A stretch of 5,769 nt of DNA from a bacterium (GTDB taxonomy: Bacteria; UBA9089; UBA9088; JAGUXG01), in the NCBI GenBank assembly GCA_020061965.1, contig JAGUXG010000220.1:1-5769 (forward strand), in the 5' to 3' direction. Below, piece after piece: positions 1 to 5,665 of the stretch. A program made the translations under genes and the position numbers. Below the pieces are notes generated by a model. The model made no database searches. It saw only the letters and a program-made list of their open reading frames with translations, and had not been told where the DNA came from. Numbering within the stretch: position 1 is the stretch's first letter; every line of letters begins with the position of its first letter.

Positions 1-90
1 AAAGCCTGTTTGACCTTCTTTGGAAATCTTCATCTTTACAAAGAGGAATTATCCACCCTTTACTAAAAATTTCCAGATTATTGGCAAAAA

Positions 91-122
91 TTTTTCGGTG
101 AACCTTGTGTTTCTTGAGTATA
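91..122 (+). repeat. Dispersed 32-bp box, copy 1
   Basis: This segment matches 4281-4312 in the same orientation at 30 of 32 positions; the differences are at 100 (G versus A) and 106 (T versus C). It starts with a T5-CGGT motif and ends TTGAGTATA. It lies outside any gene, 32 bp before a hairpin element at 154-244. The same pairing of box and hairpin recurs between frr and hisG, so it looks like part of a dispersed intergenic repeat. I see no gene in the 90 bp before it. Function is unknown. Confidence 0.8.
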
Positions 123-153
123 TTTACCCAAGTGAAGGAATCCATTGCAAAAA

Positions 154-244
154 AGGGGTCAAGGGGGGACAGGATTCAAGTGTTTGAAGAATTAACAAAT
201 CTTTCTTTCACTTGACCCCTCCACCCCTTGATTCCTTGAATCCT
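154..244. repeat. Hairpin-forming dispersed repeat, copy 1 (possible bidirectional terminator)
   Basis: Two perfect 10-bp inverted repeats lie here: 154-163 with 211-220, and 171-180 with 235-244. They interleave, so they are either alternative stems or a pseudoknot. A third option pairs 159-166 with 224-231. Read on the - strand, the right half shows an approximate 8-bp period (GGATTCAA, GGAATCAA, GGGGTGGA, GGGGTCAA). An A6 tract flanks the left side and a T5 tract the right, so a transcript from either direction would meet a GC-rich stem followed by U residues. The element is related, inverted, to 4193-4259. A terminator role is inferred only; the gene it would serve on the left is outside the window. 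It sits about 50 bp upstream of tRNA-Gly. Confidence 0.65.
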
Positions 245-295
245 TTTTAATTTTACTTTAAGATGAGTAAAGTGTTACGAAATTTTTAAGTTTAA

Positions 296-368
296 GCGGG
301 AGTAACTCAGCTGGTAGAGTACAACCTTGCCAAGGTTGGAGTCGAGGGTTCGAATCCCTTCTCCCGCT
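296..368 (+). tRNA. tRNA-Gly (anticodon GCC)
   Basis: A complete cloverleaf can be drawn. The acceptor arms are 296-302 and 361-367 (seven pairs, GCGGGAG with CTCCCGC). The D stem is 305-308 with 317-320. The anticodon stem is 322-326 with 334-338, with loop TTGCCAA and anticodon GCC at 329-331. The variable loop is 339-343, the T arm 344-360 with loop TTCGAAT, and the discriminator is T368, usual for glycine. CCA is not encoded (TTT follows), so the CCA-adding enzyme must supply it. The 21 bp from 348 to 368 are repeated exactly at 518-538. No strong promoter is visible in the AT-rich leader 245-295; a small ACTTTA/TAAAGT hairpin lies at 255-273. Confidence 0.97.
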
Positions 369-394
369 TTTAGAAAAAACTTAAATGTGGGCAA

Positions 395-530
395 AAGGGA
401 TTCGAAGCCAGCCGAATGCTGAACAAGCGTGAAGATAAAATGAGGCTGGCCGGGAACAAGAGATTTTGTTGGGCTTTGAAGGAGCAAAGCGACTGAAAAA
501 GGGCTACAAAATCCGAAGTTCGAATCCCTT
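395..530 (+). ncRNA. Candidate structured RNA, three-way junction built on tRNA T-arm sequence
   Basis: Nested perfect inverted repeats predict a compact fold. P1 is 395-406 paired with 519-530 (12 bp). P2 starts at the very next base, 407-413 with 444-450 (GCCAGCC/GGCTGGC). P3 is 462-469 with 506-513 (GATTTTGT/ACAAAATC). P4, inside P3, is 473-478 with 485-490 (GCTTTG/CAAAGC), with loop AAGGAG. The 3' strand of P1 is a copy of the tRNA-Gly T loop and T stem, and its 5' strand is the reverse complement of that. No plausible protein is encoded on either strand. It could be a small RNA, a mobile miniature element, or the folded remnant of an integrated element. I know no named family that it matches. 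The pairings are seen directly; function and expression are inference. Confidence 0.45.
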
Positions 531-541
531 CTCCCGCTCCA
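518..541 (+). repeat. Second copy of tRNA-Gly 3' end, with CCA (att-like direct repeat)
   Basis: Positions 518-538 repeat 348-368 exactly (21 bp: the last base of the T-stem 5' strand, the T loop, the T-stem 3' strand, the acceptor 3' strand and the discriminator). Unlike the intact gene, this copy is followed by CCA (539-541). The copies start 170 bp apart. Integration at a tRNA 3' end leaves exactly this pattern: the element rebuilds the tRNA end on one side and displaces the old end to the other. No integrase is present. The trxA ribosome binding site overlaps its last base, so the ancestral order may have been tRNA-Gly-CCA directly followed by the trxA leader. Confidence 0.8.
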
Positions 542-556
542 AAGGAGGAAATAAAG

Positions 557-921
557 ATGAGAATAGAAGGCGGAGGAATAGCTGAAGAGGTGAACGATGA
601 GAGTTTCATAAAAGAGGTATTAGAGTCTGAAATACCTGTCATGGTTGATTTTTGGGCAAGTTGGTGCGGTCCCTGTCGGATGATGGCACCAATTGTTGAA
701 ATGATAGCCGCAGATTATAAAGGCCGAGCTAAAATTTTGAAGCTCAATGTTGACACGAACAGAAATACAGCCGCTCAATATGCGATAATGAGTATTCCTA
801 CATTCAAGTTTTTTGTGAAAGGAAAGGTGATAGATCAATTGGTTGGTGTAATATCCGACGATGTTATGAGAAAAAAACTTGAATCCATCATTGAAGAATC
901 CGCATCTTCTGAATTGAATAG

Positions 922-931
<10 letters not shown>
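557..931 (+). CDS. trxA: Thioredoxin
   Basis: This is a 124-residue cytoplasmic disulfide reductase that passes electrons from thioredoxin reductase to target proteins. It has the classic fold signature: VDFWASWCGPC at residues 30-40 with redox cysteines C37 and C40, the buried aspartate D31, and the cis-proline in SIPTF (P81). The start is fixed by a strong Shine-Dalgarno AAAGGAGG at 541-548, eight bases before ATG. The usual length is about 105-110 residues; the extra C-terminal residues (from about ESASSELNSGV) have no family counterpart that I recognise and are partly encoded by tRNA sequence. The stop TAG (929-931) lies inside tRNA-Pro, which starts at 922, a 10-base same-strand overlap. 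It probably shares a transcript with tRNA-Gly upstream, since no separate promoter is evident. Confidence 0.95.
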
Positions 932-1000
<69 letters not shown>

Positions 1001-1015
1001 GATAAAACCATATAG

Positions 1016-3106
1016 ATGCTTGCACTATTTCCCCTTTTCTTTTCTTTTCTTTTTTTTCTTCTTACCTTGACCCCAACTGTTGGTCTGCATGACAGCGGCG
1101 ATATGACCACAGCCTGTTTTACCATGGGAATATGCCACCCCACAGGCTATCCCCTATACACTATATTCGGCAAGCTCTTTATAACCCTGGTCCCCATTGG
1201 AAATATTGCCTACAGAATGAACTGCCTCTCTGCAATCTTTGCCTCTCTGGCTGTGATGCTTGTCTATTTTATTGCTTTGAAACTAACCACAGAGAGACAG
1301 AGACACAGAGAAGGGATAAATCCTAAATCCCAAATCCTAAATCCTAAACAAATTCAAAATTCAAAAACTCTACACTCTACACTCTACACTCTACACTCTA
1401 TTATTCCTCCCATTGTTGCTTCTCTGTCTCTGGCCTTTTCTGTGACCTTTTGGGAACAAGCGGTTATCGCCGAAAAATATACCCTGAATGCCATATTCTT
1501 CAGCTTGCTCACCTTTCTTCTTCTTAAATGGCAAGAGACTATAAATTCAAAATTCCTTTACTTGTTTGCTTTTGTGTTAGGTCTCTCCTTCTGCCATCAC
1601 TTTCAGACTACCTACATCATCCCTGGGTGTATCTTCTTTATCGTAGCTACATTATTGAAACGCAGAACCACGGAGGTACGGAGAAAGAAAAAGAGTCTAC
1701 AGATTACACAGATTGTACAGATGTTCAACAAATTTACATTTTACATTGGACATTTTTCATTTTACATTTTATTATTCCTCTTGCCCTTATTCCTCTGGCT
1801 CTATCTTCCTATTGCCGCTTCAGGAAATCCTCCTCTAAACTGGAATAATCCCCAAGATTTATTTGGCTTTAAGAACCATATCACTGCCTTTGGGTATAAA
1901 GCATTGTTTTCTCTCCCTTCTATCTCAAGGCTCATCTCCCAAGATCTCCAAAAACTTCTAAGTGACCAATTCTCCTTTCTTTTAATATTCAGTCTACTTG
2001 GGGTAGTCTTTCTTTTCAGAAAAAACCTGTTCTTTTTTATCTTTTTGCTCTCTGGAGGAAGCATAAATATCTATCTTGCCTTAGGCTATAACATCCCGAA
2101 CATCCAGGACTATTATATCCCATTTTTTCTCTATCTCTCAATCCTCATAGGTTGTGGTTTGTCTCTTATTCATATAAAAAAGATATCCTTTCTCTTCCTT
2201 CTTCTTCCATTCATTCTTTTATACCTTCATTATTCCTTTTGCAATAGGTCAAGGCACTATTTTGTCTATGACCATACCCTCTCTCTTTTCAACACCCTTT
2301 CTAAAGACTCAGTCTCATTTTACACGATGGACTACAACATCTTTCCTCTCTGGTATCTTCTTTATGTGGAGAACAGGGACGAAAAGATAATGCCAATCTT
2401 ATACCCTTACTTCCATCAAGACTGGGTGCTTAAAGAGATGAATAGCATTATTCCAGAGGCAAAGATTGATTCTACTCCTTCAAGAGGAAGGCCTTATGAT
2501 GAGCTTCCAGAAATATTAAGGAAGAGGTTCGATACATTAGTGATAAACAACCCCAAAATATCCTGTTATCTTGATTTCAAGGGGGCTGTTCCCAATTCTC
2601 ATATCCTTGTCCCAAAGGGTTTTGTCTATTATGTAGCTAAGGCAGATATAGATTTGGGCAAGTTTTTAGATGAAAATCCACCAGATTTTCGCTTTCGCTT
2701 CCTTCACGAGAAAAAGATAAAAAAGAACTGGAGGATAGAGGGGATAATAAAAGAGTATTCTAATGCATGGAAGGAGAGGGGTAGTCTTTACAATAGGCTG
2801 GGCAGGTTAAGAGATGGCTTAGATTCTTACAAGAAGGCTTTGGAACTTTGCGGCATAGATCCTGAGATACATAAAGAGATGGCCAGGAACTATCTCTTAT
2901 TAGAGAAGTATGACGAGGCTCTTGCCTCTTACAATGAAGCCTTAAAACTGAACCCAAGGTATGCAGATTGCTTTGCTGACCTTGGTGTCCTTTATTTTAA
3001 GATGGGAAAGATAGCGGAGGCTATCTCTTCCTTAAAAGAGGCTCTTTTAATCAACCCAGAACACCCTGAGGCAAAAAGGAACCTCTCTTTACTTGTCAAT
3101 AGGTAA
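1016..3106 (+). CDS. DUF2723 (TMEM260-like) membrane glycosyltransferase with C-terminal TPR repeats
   Basis: This is a 696-residue polytopic membrane protein. Residues 17-48 (TLTPTVGLHDSGD, then HPTGYPLY) and LYLPIAASGNPPLNW near 263-277 match the DUF2723 family, which is related to protein O-mannosyltransferases and includes TMEM260. Such enzymes are thought to move sugar from a lipid-linked donor to proteins; donor and target here are unknown. Many hydrophobic segments fill residues 1 to about 410. A soluble region follows, ending in about three TPR units from residue 580 on (for example EKYDEALASYNEALKLNP), a likely protein-binding module. Residues 91-128 and about 216-252 are tandem-repeat DNA translated in frame, in loops between helices. 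An in-frame TAG sits directly before the ATG, so no earlier start exists, yet no Shine-Dalgarno is visible in the 19 bases after tRNA-Pro. Family assignment is firm; the reaction is inferred. Confidence 0.85.
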   Translation: MLALFPLFFSFLFFLLTLTPTVGLHDSGDMTTACFTMGICHPTGYPLYTIFGKLFITLVPIGNIAYRMNCLSAIFASLAVMLVYFIALKLTTERQRHREGINPKSQILNPKQIQNSKTLHSTLYTLHSIIPPIVASLSLAFSVTFWEQAVIAEKYTLNAIFFSLLTFLLLKWQETINSKFLYLFAFVLGLSFCHHFQTTYIIPGCIFFIVATLLKRRTTEVRRKKKSLQITQIVQMFNKFTFYIGHFSFYILLFLLPLFLWLYLPIAASGNPPLNWNNPQDLFGFKNHITAFGYKALFSLPSISRLISQDLQKLLSDQFSFLLIFSLLGVVFLFRKNLFFFIFLLSGGSINIYLALGYNIPNIQDYYIPFFLYLSILIGCGLSLIHIKKISFLFLLLPFILLYLHYSFCNRSRHYFVYDHTLSLFNTLSKDSVSFYTMDYNIFPLWYLLYVENRDEKIMPILYPYFHQDWVLKEMNSIIPEAKIDSTPSRGRPYDELPEILRKRFDTLVINNPKISCYLDFKGAVPNSHILVPKGFVYYVAKADIDLGKFLDENPPDFRFRFLHEKKIKKNWRIEGIIKEYSNAWKERGSLYNRLGRLRDGLDSYKKALELCGIDPEIHKEMARNYLLLEKYDEALASYNEALKLNPRYADCFADLGVLYFKMGKIAEAISSLKEALLINPEHPEAKRNLSLLVNR
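1034..1057 (+). repeat. CTTTT pentanucleotide repeat ending in T8
   Basis: Three CTTTT units (1034-1048) are followed by C and eight T residues (1050-1057), starting six codons after the ATG of the membrane protein gene. They encode part of its first hydrophobic segment (LFFSFLFF). Neither a 5-bp unit nor a single T preserves the frame if gained or lost, so the tract could act as an on/off slippage site. It may equally be ordinary codon choice for Phe and Leu in a membrane helix. Confidence 0.6.
1286..1400 (+). repeat. Tandem-repeat cluster 1 inside the membrane protein gene
   Basis: Successive short tandem arrays are present: CAGAGASA 8-mers, three units (1290-1313); AAATCCY 7-mers, four units (1318-1345); AATTCAA, two units (1351-1364); and ACTCTAC, nearly five units (1367-1400). 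All are read in frame as hydrophilic residues 91-128 of the DUF2723 protein, between predicted membrane helices, where relatives usually have a short loop. A 7-bp unit shifts the frame on each gain or loss. The cluster is bounded by TTGAAAC at 1277 and ATTATTCCTC at 1400, and the second cluster has the same bounds. Confidence 0.9.
1661..1771 (+). repeat. Tandem-repeat cluster 2 inside the membrane protein gene
   Basis: The layout parallels cluster 1. There are two 8-bp units CACGGAGG/TACGGAGA (1669-1684), three 9-bp units around ACAGATT (1697-1723), and five 7-bp units of the ACATTTT type (1736-1770), with variants ACATTGG and TCATTTT. It is read in frame as about residues 216-252, a basic loop followed by a hydrophobic stretch that runs into the next membrane helix. 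It is preceded by TTGAAAC (1655-1661) and followed by ATTATTCCTC (1771-1780). In another frame the 9-mers give the STDYTD-type peptides often seen as spurious proteins in repeat-rich genomes. Confidence 0.85.
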
Positions 3107-3254
3107 CGCCTTAGCTTTTTCAAAGCCATGGTAAGCAATAAGTAAATAGCTACCTACTTTTATCCCCATCTCTACAAATTTTCATATCTTCCTTTTCTTG
3201 CCTCCGCTAAACATTTACAAAGCAATTTTCAACTGGTAACTGAGGTATTACAGT

Positions 3255-4124
3255 TTAGGGGATTACTTTGTTTAGAGGATACTCTACAATCCCTTCTACG
3301 CCTGAGGCTTTCAGCTTTGGAATCAGCTCTCTCACTATCTTCTCATCAATAATAGTATCTACATCCATCCAGTCTTTGTCTGAAAGAAAGGCTATAGTGG
3401 GCTTCTTTAAGGCAGGAAGTAGGGATAATGCCTTCTCTAAGTTATCCTTATGGACATTCATTTTCAGTCCAACCTTTCCATAAGAGGCCAGGGCACCAGT
3501 CAGCAAAAGGGCAATGTTGTCAATCTTTTTTCTCATTTGGGGATTTTGATAGGAATGTTTATTGGCTATCAGGACAGTGACAGAAAGGAGTATGGTCTCA
3601 AGAATCTTCAGGTTGTGAGCTCGCAAGGATGAACCTGTCTCTGTCAATTCAATAATAGCATCGGCTAATCTTGGAGGCTTCACCTCAGTTGCACCAAAAG
3701 AGAATTCAACCTTAGCGTTTATGGCCTTCTCCTTCAGCCACTTTCTGGCTATGTTCACAATCTCTGTTGAGATCTTCTTTCCCTCTAAATCCTTTGCTTC
3801 TTTTATATCAGAGCCTTCTGGAACAGCCAGTACCCATCTGACAGGATTTTGAGTTTGCTTAGAGTAGGTCAGCTCTGCCACCTCAAGTACATCCGAACCA
3901 TTTTCAGCAACCCAGTCTCTTCCGCATAAGCCAACATCAAGAGCGCCTTCTCCAATATACCTTGGCATCTCTTGAGGTCTGACCATCATTGGCTCTATAT
4001 CTGGATCGTCTATTGCCGGAAAATATGACCTTGAGGTTCTGGTAATCTGATATCCTGCCTTAGAGAACAAGGCAATCGTTGATTCTTCTAAGCTTCCCTT
4101 TGGAATTCCAAGCCTAAGCTTCAT
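3255..4124 (-). CDS. hisG: ATP phosphoribosyltransferase, long form
   Basis: The product is 289 residues and catalyses the first step of histidine synthesis, joining ATP and PRPP to give phosphoribosyl-ATP in the cytoplasm. It begins MKLRLGIPKGSL. It has the conserved GALDVGLCGRDWV segment (residues 60-72) and the PRPP-binding loop ELTETGSSLRAHN (159-171). From about residue 200 to the end it carries the ACT-like HisG C-terminal domain that binds histidine for feedback inhibition, so it should be the HisZ-independent hexameric type. The frame stays open to a TTG at 4157, but the ATG at 4124 fits the family N-terminus. No Shine-Dalgarno precedes it. No other his gene is visible, and it is convergent with the membrane protein gene. 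Confidence 0.95.
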   Translation of the reverse strand: MKLRLGIPKGSLEESTIALFSKAGYQITRTSRSYFPAIDDPDIEPMMVRPQEMPRYIGEGALDVGLCGRDWVAENGSDVLEVAELTYSKQTQNPVRWVLAVPEGSDIKEAKDLEGKKISTEIVNIARKWLKEKAINAKVEFSFGATEVKPPRLADAIIELTETGSSLRAHNLKILETILLSVTVLIANKHSYQNPQMRKKIDNIALLLTGALASYGKVGLKMNVHKDNLEKALSLLPALKKPTIAFLSDKDWMDVDTIIDEKIVRELIPKLKASGVEGIVEYPLNKVIP

Positions 4125-4147
4125 AATATTTTTGTGAAACAAAAAAA

Positions 4148-4176
4148 TATATACCAAAAGAGATCGGGTCTAGCAA
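4148..4176 (-). promoter_or_regulatory. Candidate sigma70-type promoter for hisG
   Basis: On the - strand, TTGCTA (complement of 4171-4176) and TATATA (complement of 4148-4153) are separated by 17 bp. Each matches consensus at four of six bases. Transcription would start near 4141, giving a leader of about 17 bases with no Shine-Dalgarno. The surrounding DNA is AT-rich, so a chance match is possible. Confidence 0.4.
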
Positions 4177-4192
4177 AAAATTTAAGCTTAAA

Positions 4193-4259
4193 AGGGTTCA
4201 AGGGGTCGAGTGAAAGCGAAATCATTAAATCCTTGAAAGACTATCCCCCCTTGAACCCT
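4193..4259. repeat. Hairpin-forming dispersed repeat, copy 2 (possible frr terminator)
   Basis: There is a perfect 13-bp inverted repeat, AGGGTTCAAGGGG at 4193-4205 with CCCCTTGAACCCT at 4247-4259, and the loop is 41 nt. The sequence, including the loop (GGGGTCGAGTGAAAG and a CCCCCCTTGA arm), resembles the reverse complement of 154-244. Read on the - strand it lies 66 bp after the frr stop and is followed by TTTT and then the palindrome TTTAAGCTTAAA (4181-4192). It may end pyrH-frr transcription before hisG, but the long loop is atypical for an intrinsic terminator. Confidence 0.65.
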
Positions 4260-4280
4260 ATCCTCCCTTTTATCACATAT

Positions 4281-4312
4281 TTTTTCGGTAAACCTCGTGT
4301 TTCTTGAGTATA
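4281..4312 (+). repeat. Dispersed 32-bp box, copy 2
   Basis: It matches 91-122 at 30 of 32 positions, in the same orientation. It lies between the frr stop and the hairpin at 4193-4259, so box and hairpin again sit together, about 21 bp apart. Here the box ends in TATAAT (4309-4314), but no matching -35 sequence lies upstream and the direction would be antisense to frr. I treat it as a repeat rather than a promoter. Confidence 0.8.
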
Positions 4313-4324
4313 ATCTGTCGACTA

Positions 4325-4876
4325 TTATTCGTAGATCTCTTTCTCTTTCTCCAGTAAAATCTTGTCTATCTTCTTAATATGCTCGTCAGCAATCTTTTGA
4401 ATCTCATCTTTCAGGCTAAAGCTCATATCCTCTGAGATCTCTTTATTTTGATTCATCCTGTCAATCTCACGATTCATATCCCTGCGGACATTCCTTATAC
4501 CTATCCTATGCTCCTCTGCCTTATGTTTGACCATCTTATCCAATTCATGCCTTCGTTCTTCTGTTAAAGCAGGGATAGGAATTCTTATAACCTCGCCATC
4601 TGTGTTTGGGGTTATGCCTAAATTTGCCGCGAGAATCGCCTTGCATATAGCCTCGTTTGCCTTCTTGTCCCATGGTTGAATAAGGATAAGCCTTGCTTCA
4701 GGGATAGAGACAGAAGCCAATTGATTGATCAGCATCAATGAGCCATAATAGTCAACCTTTATGTTGGCAAGGAGCAAAGGAGATGCCCTGCCAGTCCTTA
4801 CAGTTGAAAGCTCATGTTCTGTTGCCTTGACTATCCCTTCCATCTTCTCCCTTATTTCCTTTACTATCTTTTCCAT
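4325..4876 (-). CDS. frr: Ribosome recycling factor
   Basis: The product is 183 residues, close to the usual 185. With EF-G it splits post-termination ribosomes into subunits. Signatures are VRTGRASP (residues 26-33), a hinge and beta domain around 34-104 with PNTDGEVIRIPIPALTEERR (90-109), and the helical RNVRRDMN segment (128-135) of the three-helix bundle. A strong Shine-Dalgarno, AAGGAGG (complement of 4882-4888), lies five bases before the ATG. It follows pyrH by 39 bp on the same strand, the order typical of bacteria. The next gene downstream is hisG rather than the common uppS/cdsA/dxr genes, and a repeat-filled gap separates the two. Confidence 0.97.
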   Translation of the reverse strand: MEKIVKEIREKMEGIVKATEHELSTVRTGRASPLLLANIKVDYYGSLMLINQLASVSIPEARLILIQPWDKKANEAICKAILAANLGITPNTDGEVIRIPIPALTEERRHELDKMVKHKAEEHRIGIRNVRRDMNREIDRMNQNKEISEDMSFSLKDEIQKIADEHIKKIDKILLEKEKEIYE

Positions 4877-4915
4877 CTTTGCCTCCTTAAATAGATGTCA
4901 GGTATCAGCTTTTAG

Positions 4916-5626
4916 TTATTTTTTCACCATTGTTCCTATCTCATCTCCAATAATCACCCTTTTAATATTCCCGTCTGATAAGCTAAAGACAAGGATGGGA
5001 AGATGATTCTCTCTACAGAGAGATACAGCCGTAGCATCCATTACACCAAGTTCATCTCTCAGTATATCAATATATGAAAGCTCATTATATCTTTTGGCAG
5101 ATACATCTTTCATTGGGTCGCCGCTGTATATCCCATCAACATTTGTTGCCTTTAAGAGTATCTCGGCATTGATTTCAGCAGCTCGCAAAGCAGCTGCAGT
5201 ATCTGTAGAAAAGAATGGATTGCCTGTGCCGCCTGCAAATATGACTATTCTACCCTTCTCTAAATGCCTCATTGCCCTTCTTCTGATATAAGGCTCAGCC
5301 ACCTTTGCCACCTCAAGGCTCGATAGAACACGGCAGGGAACCCCAATCTTTTCTAATCCATCCTGAAGGGCAAGGGAGTTCATAATAGTGGCTAACATAC
5401 CAATATAGTCAGCAGAGGTGCGATCCATAGCCTTTCCTTCTTTATTCCCACGAAAGATATTTCCTGCACCAATACTTATGGCTATCTCTGCACCAAGCTC
5501 TTTCACCCCTTTCAATTGTCTGCAGATAGAAGATGTTGCCTCCTGACTTATCCCATATCCTTTCTCTGTTTGCAAGGCCTCTCCAGATAGTTTCAAAAGC
5601 ACCCTTTTATATTTAATGCTATTCAT
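4916..5626 (-). CDS. pyrH: Uridylate (UMP) kinase
   Basis: The product is 236 residues of the amino-acid kinase family and phosphorylates UMP to UDP with ATP, feeding pyrimidine nucleotide synthesis. Motifs are KRVLLKLSGEAL (7-18), IGAGNIFRG (52-60; many homologues have GGGN), DRTSADYIGMLAT (68-80), AGGTGNPFFSTDTAAALRA (131-149), ATNVDGIYSGDP (160-171) and the PyrH-type VMDATA (195-200). The frame is open to an ATG at 5689, but the ATG at 5626 fits the family N-terminus and lies just inside a good promoter, whereas the earlier ATG would be upstream of it. There is no Shine-Dalgarno at either start. rpsB and tsf, its usual partners upstream, are not within the remaining 143 bp. Confidence 0.95.
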   Translation of the reverse strand: MNSIKYKRVLLKLSGEALQTEKGYGISQEATSSICRQLKGVKELGAEIAISIGAGNIFRGNKEGKAMDRTSADYIGMLATIMNSLALQDGLEKIGVPCRVLSSLEVAKVAEPYIRRRAMRHLEKGRIVIFAGGTGNPFFSTDTAAALRAAEINAEILLKATNVDGIYSGDPMKDVSAKRYNELSYIDILRDELGVMDATAVSLCRENHLPILVFSLSDGNIKRVIIGDEIGTMVKK

Positions 5627-5635
5627 TTTGTCATT

Positions 5636-5665
5636 ATTGTAAATTATCTTAAGAAAGAGAGTCAA
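5636..5665 (-). promoter_or_regulatory. Promoter of pyrH, abutting the start codon
   Basis: On the - strand, TTGACT (complement of 5660-5665, five of six to consensus) and TACAAT (complement of 5636-5641, five of six) are 18 bp apart. Transcription should begin about 6-7 bases after the -10 element, around 5628-5630, only two to four bases before the pyrH ATG. This implies a leaderless or nearly leaderless mRNA, consistent with the lack of a Shine-Dalgarno. The remaining DNA to the window end (5666-5769) is AT-rich, with no gene that I can support. Confidence 0.65.

Noticed and set aside
275..642. Open frames on the - strand with GAGEGIRT-type peptides
   Set aside because: These are antisense translations of tRNA T-arm sequence (tRNA-Gly and its copied 3' end), a well-known annotation artefact.
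1286..1771. CRISPR array
   Set aside because: Units are 7-9 bp tandem repeats without spacers and are translated within one gene.
1528..1848. Second + strand frame containing an STDYTDCTD peptide
   Set aside because: It is an out-of-frame reading of the membrane protein gene through the 9-bp repeat units; the 696-codon frame has clear family motifs.
3130..3154. Terminator in the convergent gap
   Set aside because: GGTAAGC with GCTACC needs a bulge, has a 12-nt loop and is not followed by a proper T run; too weak to call.
4125..4157. Upstream TTG start for hisG
   Set aside because: The eleven added residues are hydrophobic and not found in the family; the ATG at 4124 begins the conserved MKLRLGIPKG segment.
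4281..4314. TATAAT in box copy 2 as a + strand promoter
   Set aside because: There is no -35 partner at 16-18 bp, it would run antisense into frr, and the first box copy has TATATT at this position with no better partner.
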